Assembly (NCBI GenBank): GCA_015207585.1
Contig: JADEWQ010000021.1
Span: 1 to 60,842, forward strand
Source of the DNA: Pleurocapsales cyanobacterium LEGE 06147
Lineage (GTDB): Bacteria > Cyanobacteriota > Cyanobacteriia > Cyanobacteriales > Xenococcaceae
Reading direction: 5' to 3'
Length of the DNA: 60,842 nucleotides
Position numbers and translations under genes: made by a program. The notes beneath the pieces are model-generated. The model worked only from the letters and a program-made list of their open reading frames with translations. It searched no databases and was not told the origin of the DNA. Below, one piece after another: positions 25,421 through 35,451 of the stretch (positions within the stretch are counted from its first letter, which is position 1; each line of letters opens with the position of its first letter).

Positions 25421-27814
25421 ATGAATATTTTTCAGCAAATTGCTTTAAACTTTCGGATTATCAAACTGCGGCGTTTTTTAGGTTCTTGGTATTATTCCTG
25501 GCAACGCGATCGCTGGGAGCGACAGTTTTCTTCTCCTACCGCAGAAACTCCAGTAGAACCAGGAAAACTTTTGGACACCGAACGAACGAATAGAGGCGGA
25601 CGGTTTCGTTTTGAAAATGCCGAACTAGAAATTAGTTTCTTGTCAACCGAATTAGTCAGAATAGACTGGCAGCCGGGAAAACTCCCTATTCCCTATGGCA
25701 TTGCCCGCGATGATTGGGAGGTAGTGGAAACACAATTAGATAAAAAAGATGATGGAGTTATCGTCTCTAGTTCTGCCCTAAAAATAATTGTTAGTTCAGA
25801 TGGTTCTTTGGAATGGCAAGATACACGAGGAAAGATAATCCGACAAGAATTACCTCCCCAGCGTCAAGGGGAAGCCTGGCGACATCGAGGACAACTACGT
25901 CCTGAAGAACGCATCTACGGTTTGGGAGAACGGGCAGCCCCTCTAAATTTAAGAACCGAGCGCGGTAAAAATTACCGAATGTGGAACTATGATGCTGGCG
26001 GATTCTATGGTCCCGGAACCGACCCCCTTTACCTATGTATTCCTGTATATATAGGTCTGCACCTACAAGGCAGTTACTTAATTTTTTATGAAAATACTTA
26101 TTCCGGCGACTTTACCCTAGACGAACTCGCTACAGCCTACTTTGAAGGTGGAGCATTACGTTATTACCTAACTATAGGCGAACCGACAAAGTTACTGAAA
26201 AGCTACACCCAATTGACCGGACACCCTCCTTTACCTCCCCGTTGGGTATTTGGCTATCATCAGTCTCGCTGGGGTTATGAAACCGAAGAGGAAGTTCGCA
26301 AAACAGTAGAGGGATTTAAAATCTATGACCTACCTTTGAGTGCAATTCATTTAGATATCGACTGCAAAGATAACTTTCGCTCTTTTACCATCGATCCCGA
26401 TCGCTTTCCCAAAATTAGAGATTTTAACCGAGAACTAGCCGCTAAAGAAGTGCGGCTGATTGCCATCGTTAATCCAGGAGTAAAGGCAGAACGCAATGGC
26501 AAACTCTACCGCGAGGGTATTGCCCAAGAAGTGTTTTGCACCCTTCCCAATGGCAAAGTAGTTTATGCCCCCGTTTGGCCTGGAATGTGTGCTTTTCCCG
26601 ATTTTACTAATCCCCTAGCCCGTCATTGGTGGAGTCGTCAGTACGATTATCTTCTCGATTTGGGAATAACTGGTTTTTGGCACGATATGAACGAACCGGG
26701 AGTTTTTCCCCTTTGGGGAGATGCTACCTTACCGCGACCGACTCGGCACTTTCTGGAAGGCAGGGGAGGCGATCACGTAGAAGCGCACAATGTTTACGGA
26801 TTGCTGCAAGCGCGATCGGGGTACGAAGCTTTAAGAGAGTATCAACCCCAGCGACGACCTTTTATTGTCTCGCGTTCTGGTTGGGCTGGACTGCAACGTT
26901 ATGCCTGGACTTGGACGGGAGATGTCGAAACCAGTTGGCAGGGGTTGCGACAAACGATACCGACGGTACTGGGAATGAGTCTGTCAGGAATTCCTTATAC
27001 GGGTCCCGACATTGGCGGTTTTAAAGGTAATCCTTCGCCCGAACTGTATTTGCGGTGGTTTCAAATGGCGACTTTTTTACCCTTCTGTCGAACTCACTCG
27101 GCTAATAATGTTAAGCCTCGCACTCCTTGGAGTTATGAGCAACAAACTCTCAATATCGTCCGCGAGTTTTTGCAGTTGCGCTATAAATTAATTCCCTATC
27201 TCTACACTTTAGCTTGGGAAGCAAGTCAGAAAGGTTATCCTCCCGTTCGCCCCCTTTTTTGGACGTACGAGCAAGACCAAAAACTATGGGACATCGATGA
27301 TGCATTTTTTTTAGGGGATGCTTTTCTGGTTTGTCCGATTTTGGAAGAGGGAGCGCGGCAAAGGGAAGTAATTGTACCTCAAGGACATTGGTATGGGTTT
27401 TGGAACGATACAGTTATCGAAGGAGGAAAGAAACTTACTTTTGATGCTCCGCTAAAGCAGATTCCGCTGCTGGTAAAAGCAGGCAGTATCATTCCCACTG
27501 AAGAAGGCGATTTACTGATCCTTCATCTCTATGCACCAGTCAAGGAAGGAACTAGTATCGGCTACCTCTACAGCGATGCCGGGGATGGATACGGCGATTG
27601 GCGCATCGATAATTTTGAGCTAACGCGATCGCCTGAAGGTTTAGAGCTGATCTGGGAGCAACAAGAGAATTATACTTTTCCTTACAAACAAGTGCAGATT
27701 TGTTGCCACGGAATCGAACTACAGCAAGCTTGGCTCGACGAGCAAGAGGTGAAAGTTGAAAGGCGAAAAATAAATTGTCAGCCTTTTAGACAAGCCCGCT
27801 TATTAATAGTGTAG
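25421..27814 (+). CDS. Glycoside hydrolase family 31 alpha-glucosidase
   Basis: A 797-residue GH31 enzyme that releases alpha-linked glucose (or related sugars) from the non-reducing end. The N-terminal beta-sandwich (about 55-250) includes ERIYGLGERAAPLNLR. The catalytic barrel starts near 265 (PPRWVFGYHQSRWGYETEEE). The nucleophile is Asp422 in GFWHDMNEP and the acid/base is Asp501 in TWTGDVETSW; HSANNVKPR and the substrate-binding GIPYTGPDIGGF are present. C-terminal beta domains complete the fold. There is no signal peptide, so it is probably cytoplasmic and could act on glycogen-derived or compatible-solute glucosides. It stands alone between two broken genes. The exact linkage preference cannot be read from sequence. 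Confidence 0.93.
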   Translation: MNIFQQIALNFRIIKLRRFLGSWYYSWQRDRWERQFSSPTAETPVEPGKLLDTERTNRGGRFRFENAELEISFLSTELVRIDWQPGKLPIPYGIARDDWEVVETQLDKKDDGVIVSSSALKIIVSSDGSLEWQDTRGKIIRQELPPQRQGEAWRHRGQLRPEERIYGLGERAAPLNLRTERGKNYRMWNYDAGGFYGPGTDPLYLCIPVYIGLHLQGSYLIFYENTYSGDFTLDELATAYFEGGALRYYLTIGEPTKLLKSYTQLTGHPPLPPRWVFGYHQSRWGYETEEEVRKTVEGFKIYDLPLSAIHLDIDCKDNFRSFTIDPDRFPKIRDFNRELAAKEVRLIAIVNPGVKAERNGKLYREGIAQEVFCTLPNGKVVYAPVWPGMCAFPDFTNPLARHWWSRQYDYLLDLGITGFWHDMNEPGVFPLWGDATLPRPTRHFLEGRGGDHVEAHNVYGLLQARSGYEALREYQPQRRPFIVSRSGWAGLQRYAWTWTGDVETSWQGLRQTIPTVLGMSLSGIPYTGPDIGGFKGNPSPELYLRWFQMATFLPFCRTHSANNVKPRTPWSYEQQTLNIVREFLQLRYKLIPYLYTLAWEASQKGYPPVRPLFWTYEQDQKLWDIDDAFFLGDAFLVCPILEEGARQREVIVPQGHWYGFWNDTVIEGGKKLTFDAPLKQIPLLVKAGSIIPTEEGDLLILHLYAPVKEGTSIGYLYSDAGDGYGDWRIDNFELTRSPEGLELIWEQQENYTFPYKQVQICCHGIELQQAWLDEQEVKVERRKINCQPFRQARLLIV

Positions 27815-27922
27815 TGTACAGTTAAGTTTGAATAACCACCTTTAAAACGAGAAGAGATTTATGACCGTATTAATGAACAATAGGTAATTATTAAAAGTGA
27901 GAAATAATCACGAGGTAGAGGG

Positions 27923-28279
27923 ATGGTTTACAGGGATTTTAGCCTTGCTGGAGTTAAAAATGAATTTGGTTTAACTTTAGATGAAAGCCATAATTTATTT
28001 GCTGATATCAAACCAGTATTGCCATCTGCAACTTTTAAAACTCTTCTCAGTGATTACATTCCGTTAGCCACATCTATTTCCACTGAAAAAGCTAGGTCTG
28101 AATTTTTAATTGCACCAGTTCTAGCAGAGGTAAGACGGTTGTTAAATAATCAAATTTCCCTTTTTTCTGGTAATGAGTTTAATGTTGATGCAGAAAGAGG
28201 TTTACACGGTTTTTGTGATTATATTATTAGTGGTTCTAAAGAACAACTTTTTATTACTGCTCCGGTAACTATAGTTTAA
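27923..28279 (+). pseudogene. Truncated PD-(D/E)XK-like conserved protein
   Basis: A 118-residue frame resembling the start of a cyanobacterial family of about 190 residues. IPLATSISTEKARSEFLIAP, ISLFSGNEFNVDAERGLHG and FCDYIISGSKEQLFITAPV are characteristic. In recalled relatives the next residues are a V-EAKN segment, which with the Asp of FCDY would form a PD-(D/E)XK nuclease-like core. Here TAA falls right after APVTIV, just before the expected Glu-x-Lys. So the catalytic half is missing and the protein should be inactive. Function of the family is unknown to me; the nuclease fold is an inference. ruvB converges 60 bases downstream. Confidence 0.5.
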
Positions 28280-28338
28280 TTTATAAATATAAAACGTTTT
28301 TTGATAATTTTGAGTTAACCAATGTGCCAAATACCCAA

Positions 28339-29442
28339 TCAGTCACTGTAAAGATAGCCCAAATGTTCGTAGGCTGCCTCCGTAGCGATTCTACCCCGAT
28401 GAGTGCGATGGAGATAACCAATTTGAAGAAGATAGGGTTCGTATACTTCCTCAATTGTTTTGGTATCTTCGCCAGTGGCAGCAGCGATCGCTTCTACACC
28501 AACCGGACCCCCCTGAAATTGCTCGATAATGGTACTCAAAACTAAACGATCGGTCCAATCTAAACCGCACGAGTCTACATTAAAAATATCCAAGGCTTCT
28601 GCTGCTAATTGGGCGGTAATTAAATCGGCGGGTTTGACATGAGCGTAATCCCGTACCCGACGCAGCAAACGATTGGCGATGCGAGGCGTACCGCGAGAAC
28701 GACGGGCAATTTCGATCGCACCTTCTGAAGTAATAGAAGTTTGGAGAATCTCTGCACTACGTCGAACAATTAAAGTGAGTTCATCGGGTTCGTAGAAGCG
28801 CAATCTGTGGATCATGCCAAAGCGATCGCGCAGAGGAGATGTCAGAGAACCTACTTTCGTGGTTGCGCCGATGAGAGTAAAAGGAGGCAGGGGAATACTG
28901 CGAGTTTTAGCACTTTGACCTTTACCAATAGTAATATCGAGGCGATAATCTTCCATAGCCGGATAAAGAAGTTCTTCCGTCATCCGATTGAGACGATGAA
29001 TTTCGTCAATAAAGAGGATATCCCCTGGTTTGAGATTGATTAATAATCCCGTAATGTCGCGCGGGCGTTCTAAGGCTGGAGCGGCGGTAATTTTGCAGTT
29101 GACTCCCATTTCTGCAGCTAAAATCAGCGACATGGTCGTTTTGCCCAAGCCAGGAGGACCGTAAAGTAACAAGTGATCTAATGGTTCTTGTCGGGCTTTA
29201 GCAGCAGCGATCGCGATCCCTATTACTTGTTTGAGGTCTTTTTGTCCGATATAGTCAGCCAATCGCTGAGGTCGAATACTATCTTCGCTGCTTTCTGCTT
29301 CTTCGGTAGTAGCGGCAGCAGACAATAGATGAGCTTGTTGCTCTAATTTTTCTACTTGTGGTAACGAAGGGCGATTTCGGGGTGAACTAGATTTTTGAGG
29401 AGTAGAAGAGCCATATTGGTCCGAAGATTTTTTGATCGCCAT
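28339..29442 (-). CDS. ruvB: Holliday junction branch-migration ATPase RuvB
   Basis: A 367-residue AAA+ motor that, with RuvA, drives branch migration of Holliday junctions in recombination and repair. Residues 1-50 are a variable extension, then [20 protein letters not shown] opens the core. Walker A is [13 protein letters not shown], Walker [11 protein letters not shown], sensor 1 [11 protein letters not shown], and the arginine finger lies in LRDRFGM. The C-terminal winged helix holds [17 protein letters not shown] and [14 protein letters not shown]. Length is normal for cyanobacteria. It follows galE by 58 bases on the same strand, so map-galE-ruvB may be one transcript. Confidence 0.97.
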   Translation of the reverse strand: MAIKKSSDQYGSSTPQKSSSPRNRPSLPQVEKLEQQAHLLSAAATTEEAESSEDSIRPQRLADYIGQKDLKQVIGIAIAAAKARQEPLDHLLLYGPPGLGKTTMSLILAAEMGVNCKITAAPALERPRDITGLLINLKPGDILFIDEIHRLNRMTEELLYPAMEDYRLDITIGKGQSAKTRSIPLPPFTLIGATTKVGSLTSPLRDRFGMIHRLRFYEPDELTLIVRRSAEILQTSITSEGAIEIARRSRGTPRIANRLLRRVRDYAHVKPADLITAQLAAEALDIFNVDSCGLDWTDRLVLSTIIEQFQGGPVGVEAIAAATGEDTKTIEEVYEPYLLQIGYLHRTHRGRIATEAAYEHLGYLYSD

Positions 29443-29500
29443 ACCAATCTTTCATTTCCTAAGTAAAGACTAAAAATAGTAACATCTTCTCATTCTACTT

Positions 29501-30508
29501 TTATCCTGCTTGCTTCTCTTGCAATCTGGCTAAGCAACCAAGCTTTTTCTCCCAAGCCAGAGCTGTAGTAATAATTGTATCTAAAGAGTTATATTTGGGT
29601 TGCCAACCTAAAACTTGACATATTTTATCTGCAACAGCGATAACACAAGCAGGATCTCCCGCTCGCCGTTCGGCTTCAACGATCGCAAAATCAGTACCAG
29701 AGATTTCCTTAACTTTATGCAAAATTTCTCGCACGCTATAACCCTGACCGTAACCGCAGTTGAAAATCTGGCTTTCTCCGTTAGATTCTAGATAAGCTAA
29801 AGCATCGATATGAGCTCTAGCTACATCTTGAATGTGAATATAATCGCGGATACCCGTACCGTCAGGGGTGGGATAATCGGTTCCAAAAATACTTACTGAC
29901 GAACGACGACCTAAAGCAGCATCGCAAGCTACTTTAATTAGATGAGCTGTTTTTTTGCTAGATTCACCAATTTCTCCTGACAAATCCGCGCCAGCTACAT
30001 TAAAATAACGCAAGATAACATACTTTAAATTGGATACTTGACTATAATCTTGAATTATTCTTTCACTCATTAATTTAGAGCGACCGTAAGGATTAACTGG
30101 TACGGTAGGAGATGATTCTTGGACTGGTTCAGTCGTTTCTCCATAGACAGCAGCAGTGCTAGAAAAAATTAATCGCTCGACGGCAAACTTATGGCAGCAT
30201 TCTAAGAGATCGAGGGTATTGCGCGTATTATTAGCGTAATAAGCTAATGGATAAGCAATAGATTCGGGAACGGAAATACTAGCAGCAAAATGCAGCACCG
30301 CATCAAATCGGTGACGGGCAAAAACTTGGGATAGAAGTTGCAGATCGCTAAGATCCCCTAAGATAAATTTTCCATAAAGTACTGCGGAAGAAGAACCAGT
30401 CGAGAAATTATCGTAAACGACAATATCGTAACCAGCTTCTCCTAATTGTTTAACCGTATGGGAGCCAATATAGCCAGCACCTCCAGTAACGAGGATTTTT
30501 TTTCTCAT
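29501..30508 (-). CDS. galE: UDP-glucose 4-epimerase
   Basis: A 335-residue short-chain dehydrogenase of the extended type, interconverting UDP-glucose and UDP-galactose with bound NAD+. The Rossmann motif is ILVTGGAGYIGSHTVKQL, the active-site residues are Ser/Thr in FSSTAAVYGE and Tyr/Lys in NPYGRSKLMSE, and the sugar-nucleotide region is YFNVAGADLSGEIGES with DYIHIQDVARAHI. It supplies UDP-galactose for galactolipids of thylakoid membranes and for surface glycans. The ATG lies 15 bases after the map stop, which supports cotranscription. Confidence 0.95.
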   Translation of the reverse strand: MRKKILVTGGAGYIGSHTVKQLGEAGYDIVVYDNFSTGSSSAVLYGKFILGDLSDLQLLSQVFARHRFDAVLHFAASISVPESIAYPLAYYANNTRNTLDLLECCHKFAVERLIFSSTAAVYGETTEPVQESSPTVPVNPYGRSKLMSERIIQDYSQVSNLKYVILRYFNVAGADLSGEIGESSKKTAHLIKVACDAALGRRSSVSIFGTDYPTPDGTGIRDYIHIQDVARAHIDALAYLESNGESQIFNCGYGQGYSVREILHKVKEISGTDFAIVEAERRAGDPACVIAVADKICQVLGWQPKYNSLDTIITTALAWEKKLGCLARLQEKQAG

Positions 30509-30523
30509 CTTGATTGGTTCGGT

Positions 30524-31384
30524 TTAAACTTTAGTCCGGTCGGTCAGAATTTCATAGCCGTCGTTAGTTACTAAAATAGTATGTTCAAACTGAGCCGAGA
30601 GAGAATTATCAACAGTGACTACCGTCCAGCGATCGCGCAATGTCCGCGTATACTTCGACCCCGCATTCACGATTGGTTCGATAGCAAGGGTCATTCCTGC
30701 CTTTAATTTTACGTTAGGCATTTGGTTAGTACGAACATTAAACACGGAGGGTTCTTCGTGTAGACTCGTACCGACCCCATGACCGGTAAAATCTTCCACA
30801 ACACTATAGCCACTTGCTTTGACGTGGTCTTCTATGGCACCAGCAATATCTAGCAAATAATTTCCGGCTTTAACTTGCTCGATTCCTTTGTATAGAGCTT
30901 CTTCTGCTGCTTTAATCAAGCTTGCTGCTTCTAATGACACTTTGCCTACAGCAATAGTAATGCAAGAATCTCCATGAAAACCTTGGTAATAAGCTCCCGT
31001 ATCTACTTTTAACAAATCTCCCCGGCGAATTACTTTTTTGGGACTGGGAATGCCATGCACTACTTCATGGTTGAGACAAGCGCAAATAGACGCGGGAAAA
31101 CCATAATAACCTTTAAAACTGGGGGTTGCACCCATTTCCCTAATACGCCTTTCGGCATAAATATCGAGATCTGCCGTAGTCATTCCTGGCTCTACCATTG
31201 CCGCGATTTCTTGCAATACCGTAGCGACAATTTGAGCAGAGGAACGCATTTTGGCAATTTCCTGAGAGGATTTAATGTGAATGCCGCGACGAGTTTTTTT
31301 TAAAGGAGGAAGTCCGGTCGATTCTGATGGCAATCGCCTTGCTGAGCTTGTCTTGGAAAACAGTAAATTACTAATAATATTCAT
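30524..31384 (-). CDS. map: Type I methionine aminopeptidase with N-terminal extension
   Basis: A 286-residue enzyme that removes the initiator methionine from new proteins. The catalytic core starts near residue 35 ([20 protein letters not shown]). The five metal ligands are visible: Asp in [12 protein letters not shown], Asp in [11 protein letters not shown], His in [13 protein letters not shown], Glu in AIEPIVN and Glu in [10 protein letters not shown]; the substrate histidine lies in [10 protein letters not shown]. The 34-residue N-terminal extension ([20 protein letters not shown]) is basic and unstructured and is not needed for the core. Cyanobacteria often carry several map genes. It is first in the likely map-galE-ruvB group. 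Confidence 0.93.
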   Translation of the reverse strand: MNIISNLLFSKTSSARRLPSESTGLPPLKKTRRGIHIKSSQEIAKMRSSAQIVATVLQEIAAMVEPGMTTADLDIYAERRIREMGATPSFKGYYGFPASICACLNHEVVHGIPSPKKVIRRGDLLKVDTGAYYQGFHGDSCITIAVGKVSLEAASLIKAAEEALYKGIEQVKAGNYLLDIAGAIEDHVKASGYSVVEDFTGHGVGTSLHEEPSVFNVRTNQMPNVKLKAGMTLAIEPIVNAGSKYTRTLRDRWTVVTVDNSLSAQFEHTILVTNDGYEILTDRTKV

Positions 31385-31537
31385 AATTTTTCTCTCAGTT
31401 TAATACCAATCCTCGTAATCGAGGTACAGAAACGTCCGTCACGAGCTTTTACAGAAACTGCAGACTCGTATAAATTAGCAAAAAGAGTGCTACAAACAAT
31501 CAGACTTGGAGAAGGAGAAAGGAAGATATACAAAGTT

Positions 31538-32659
<1,122 letters not shown>

Positions 32660-32762
32660 TCAATAACTCCCCTATTTAGCTGAATGCGGGAGAAGCCTCA
32701 CGGCTATAAATCTTCGATTTTAGCGTTGAGATGAATCGCGCTAAATATGATAAGATTATTTT

Positions 32763-33683
32763 ATGCTTACCATGAACTACACTTACCGAATCTATCCGCA
32801 GTTTAAAGACAATCCGATTGACAATAGCTTCATCAAACTGCCTAAAATTGGCAAGGTAAGAATTAATCAGCACCGACCAATCCCAGAAGGATTTAATGTC
32901 AAAGGAGTCAGGATTGTCTCTCGTGCCAGGGGAACGATTTGGTATGCAGTAGTGACTATTCAGTGCGACGTATCCGTTCCCGATCCGCCACCAGTAGGGC
33001 GAGGAATCGGGATCGACATCGGACTGAAATCTTTTTTGGTAACTAGCGACAATTTCCAAGTTCGACCAGCTAGATTTTTTCGCGACCTGCAAAGTAGGCT
33101 GAAAGAGCTGCAACGCAAGGTATCTCGAAAAAAGAAGCGGTCTAAGAATTGGGAAAAAGCACAGCTTTTGGTCGCTCGTCTTCACCACCGAATATCTAAT
33201 ACTCGAAAGAACTTTCACTTTCAGACTAGCCATACCTTGTGCGACCAAGCGGAGATGATTTTTGTCGAGGACATTGACTTTCGCGTTGGAGCAAAAGGCT
33301 TTCTGGGCAAACAAATGCTCGACGGCGGCTTTGGACAGTTTCGACAACTGCTGTCTTGGGTTTGTTGGAAGCGCGGCAAATACTTTGCTACTGTTGACCA
33401 CAAATACACCAGTCAAATTTGCCCTGAGTGCGGAACGCATACGGGTAATAAAGAGCTTACCGAACGAGTTCATGTCTGTGGTGAATGTGGTTATACTACG
33501 AGTCGTGACCATGCTAGTGGGAGAGTGATTTTGAATCGAGGGCTAGATAGTGTAGTACCCGTGGACGGCGGGGAATGGAAACTGTCTGGTAATGGCGTAC
33601 TGTCGGGGGTCTTGTGCCTAGATAAGTGCCGATCCAGAAATGCCAATTCGCGAGAGTTGGAAGCCAGCACCCTATTGCGATAG
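32763..33683 (+). CDS. tnpB: TnpB/OrfB-type RNA-guided nuclease with N-terminal deletion
   Basis: TnpB proteins are RuvC-type nucleases guided by an omega-RNA from the element's right end. Here 306 residues remain of about 400. The RuvC acids are present: Asp85 in GIGIDIGLKS, Glu169 in MIFVEDIDF and Asp249 in TSRDHASGR. The zinc ribbon has Cys220, Cys223, Cys239 and Cys242. The start MLTMNYTYRIYP joins directly to QFKDNPIDNSFIKLPKIG, whereas relatives have roughly 90-100 residues between these (the first strand of the wedge domain, then the REC helices and a FPQF-type return). So an in-frame deletion removed most of REC. Nuclease chemistry may survive, but guide or target binding probably does not. 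Confidence 0.8.
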   Translation: MLTMNYTYRIYPQFKDNPIDNSFIKLPKIGKVRINQHRPIPEGFNVKGVRIVSRARGTIWYAVVTIQCDVSVPDPPPVGRGIGIDIGLKSFLVTSDNFQVRPARFFRDLQSRLKELQRKVSRKKKRSKNWEKAQLLVARLHHRISNTRKNFHFQTSHTLCDQAEMIFVEDIDFRVGAKGFLGKQMLDGGFGQFRQLLSWVCWKRGKYFATVDHKYTSQICPECGTHTGNKELTERVHVCGECGYTTSRDHASGRVILNRGLDSVVPVDGGEWKLSGNGVLSGVLCLDKCRSRNANSRELEASTLLR

Positions 33684-33697
33684 CAATTGGTGTCTGG
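33664..33697 (+). ncRNA. Candidate omega-RNA hairpin at the tnpB 3' end
   Basis: Stacked arms CCAG-CACC, ATTGC/GCAAT and GGTG-T-CTGG form a stem of about 13 pairs with a GATA loop. The stem contains the tnpB stop codon. In TnpB systems the guide RNA scaffold overlaps the 3' end of the gene and ends at the element's right edge, so position fits. The scaffold may extend well upstream of 33664; only this hairpin is clear. Confidence 0.4.
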
Positions 33698-33760
33698 AGG
33701 ATGTCACTAAAAAGCATTTTAGCGCAACCAGAGCGCAAGAATTACTCATTTTACTTCAAT

Positions 33761-34891
33761 TTAGGATTCCGTTAGTTCTTTTTCTTTCTTTGTCTTGCCA
33801 TTACTATGCCCTAAGCTACCTCGTTTTGATTGCTCTTGCTCGATCGCGGCAAATAAGGCGCGGAAATTACCTTCACCGAAACCGCAAGCTCGATCGCGAC
33901 GTTCGATAATTTCTAAGAAAAAAGTGGGTTCCTTAAAAATTGGTTGAGTAAAAATCTGCAGTAATAGAGGAGATAAGCTGGATGTAGTTTCTTGGCAAGA
34001 ATCTACTAAAATTCTTTGTTGTACGATTTCCTGCCATTCTTGGACGGATAATTGGCGATCGCTACATTCTTTAGCTAATTGTTCGTAGTAAGAATCGGGA
34101 ACGGATAAAAAAGACATCCCGGCTGCACGCAGTTGCTTTGTAACCCGAGTAATATTAGTTGTTTTTAAAGCGAGATGTTGAATGCCAGCCCCTCGATTAA
34201 TGTCTAAAAATTCTTGCACTTGTGAATTAACCGATATCGGTTCATTGATGGGAAATTGTACTCCACTAACGGGATGAACCATAACTTGAGAATACAAACC
34301 AGAATGTTGAGTCTCGATCGCAAAGGTTTGCTTTCTTTGAAAACCTAAAACTCCTTCGTACCAGTTAACTGTTGGCTGTAAGTATCCTGCTTCCACATTT
34401 AAAACTATATGATCTATGGCGTTAAATAAGACTTCCGATCGGTTTAACCATGGTTGCTGTTCTGAGGGCAGTTCGGGTAAGAGAGGTGTTTTCCCAGTGC
34501 GTTGAATTAAAGTGTGACTGAAAGAAACATTGTTATTAATTTTGCTCCACTGTAAATCACCTCGGGCAAATTGTTGTCGCTGTAGCGGTTGCAGCACTTT
34601 TGCGCCACCAACCTTTACTCTTTCCATAACTGCTTGAATATCTCGTACCAAAAAAGCTACATCTGCCACTCCAGGAGGATGCTGACGGAGATATTGCGCG
34701 ACTGGACTAGATTCGGTCAATGGGGAAGAAAAAACAAATTTAATTCCGTTGTTGTCTCCACTACTCACTACTTCTGTGTGCGCCTGAAGAGTTTGACCGC
34801 TGGCGATCGCCTGAAAACCCACGACCTTAACAAACCAATCTCTCCATTTTGAGGCATTTTCAACATAAAAGTGGACGCGATCGATGTACAT
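33761..34891 (-). CDS. hppD: 4-hydroxyphenylpyruvate dioxygenase
   Basis: A 376-residue non-heme iron enzyme turning 4-hydroxyphenylpyruvate into homogentisate, the head-group precursor of tocopherol in cyanobacteria. Two vicinal-oxygen-chelate halves are present: the N-terminal one begins IDRVHFYVENASKWRDWFVK, the catalytic one AIDHIVLNVEAGYLQPTVNW. The iron ligands are His in IDHIVLNV, His in GIQHLALKT and Glu in FFLEIIERRD, followed by GFGEGNFRALFAAIE, the C-terminal helix that closes the active site. The tail after residue 350 is lysine-rich and variable. It stands alone, next to the tnpB element. Confidence 0.93.
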   Translation of the reverse strand: MYIDRVHFYVENASKWRDWFVKVVGFQAIASGQTLQAHTEVVSSGDNNGIKFVFSSPLTESSPVAQYLRQHPPGVADVAFLVRDIQAVMERVKVGGAKVLQPLQRQQFARGDLQWSKINNNVSFSHTLIQRTGKTPLLPELPSEQQPWLNRSEVLFNAIDHIVLNVEAGYLQPTVNWYEGVLGFQRKQTFAIETQHSGLYSQVMVHPVSGVQFPINEPISVNSQVQEFLDINRGAGIQHLALKTTNITRVTKQLRAAGMSFLSVPDSYYEQLAKECSDRQLSVQEWQEIVQQRILVDSCQETTSSLSPLLLQIFTQPIFKEPTFFLEIIERRDRACGFGEGNFRALFAAIEQEQSKRGSLGHSNGKTKKEKELTES

Positions 34892-35125
34892 TATTGATCT
34901 AGGCTAGACAATTTTTTACTAACTAATGATGGATTTATTATTGAGTTATTAAAACGCTGGCAGATGAAAACCGAGATTCTTAGTATAGAGGGCAACATAA
35001 AGAATCTTGAAACAGCTCTGGGCAAAATATTAAAGATTTTTGCTCTTAATAAAATCTTCCTTAGGTGGGATACCCCGCTATCCCATCTGTCCTATTCTTT
35101 CGCCAGAGAGAATTAAGAAAAGGGG

Positions 35126-35410
35126 ATGCCTACAAGAAAGCCATTGCAAACTTCAGATTTAATCCGTGAGCTGCGACGGCAATTCAACCTCTCGCAGGAG
35201 AAGTTTGCTGCTAGGTTAGGGGTTTCGTTCAAAACCGTCAATCGTTGGGAGAATGGGCACACAACGCCTTCACCGATGGCGCTGAAGCTAATCGCAGAAT
35301 TGGTAAAGGAAATCGGTAAACCAGGCATAACGCTGCTCGATCGGCATTTCCTAGAACAGGAATCACAACAATGCCCAAGCAGCACAAATAGAAACCGAGA
35401 TAGCCTTTAA
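35126..35410 (+). CDS. XRE-family helix-turn-helix protein
   Basis: A 94-residue DNA-binding protein. Residues 8-70 form the Cro/C1-type helix-turn-helix: LIRELRRQFNLSQEKFAARL is followed by GVSFKTVNRWENGHTTPSPM. The short remainder (LLDRHFLEQESQQCPSSTNR) has no known domain. It lies 41 bases upstream of the hybrid histidine kinase gene in the same direction, and this pairing of a small HTH protein with a large sensor kinase is one I have seen in cyanobacteria. Whether it regulates the kinase gene or works in its pathway is not shown. No strong Shine-Dalgarno sequence is seen; AAAAGGGG lies directly before the ATG. Confidence 0.8.
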   Translation: MPTRKPLQTSDLIRELRRQFNLSQEKFAARLGVSFKTVNRWENGHTTPSPMALKLIAELVKEIGKPGITLLDRHFLEQESQQCPSSTNRNRDSL

Positions 35411-35451
35411 TTAGATAAAGAGATTGAGCAAGTTAACTGGAAGTAAGGATT

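Larger units (their letters stand above)
32690..33745 (+). mobile_element. IS200/IS605-type element with tnpB only, ends approximate
   Basis: The element holds a tnpB-like gene but no Y1 transposase tnpA. At the left, TTTAGCG (32719-32725) and CGCTAAA (32739-32745) form a hairpin like those at IS605 ends. At the right, a long hairpin (33664-33697) overlaps the gene's stop, followed by a CTAAAA/TTTTAG pair near 33704-33720. Exact ends are not visible because this type makes no target duplication. It sits between frmA and hppD, cutting neither gene. Confidence 0.55.

Noticed and set aside
32676..33512. 278-residue minus-strand frame
   Set aside because: Antisense shadow of tnpB, which carries the RuvC and zinc motifs.
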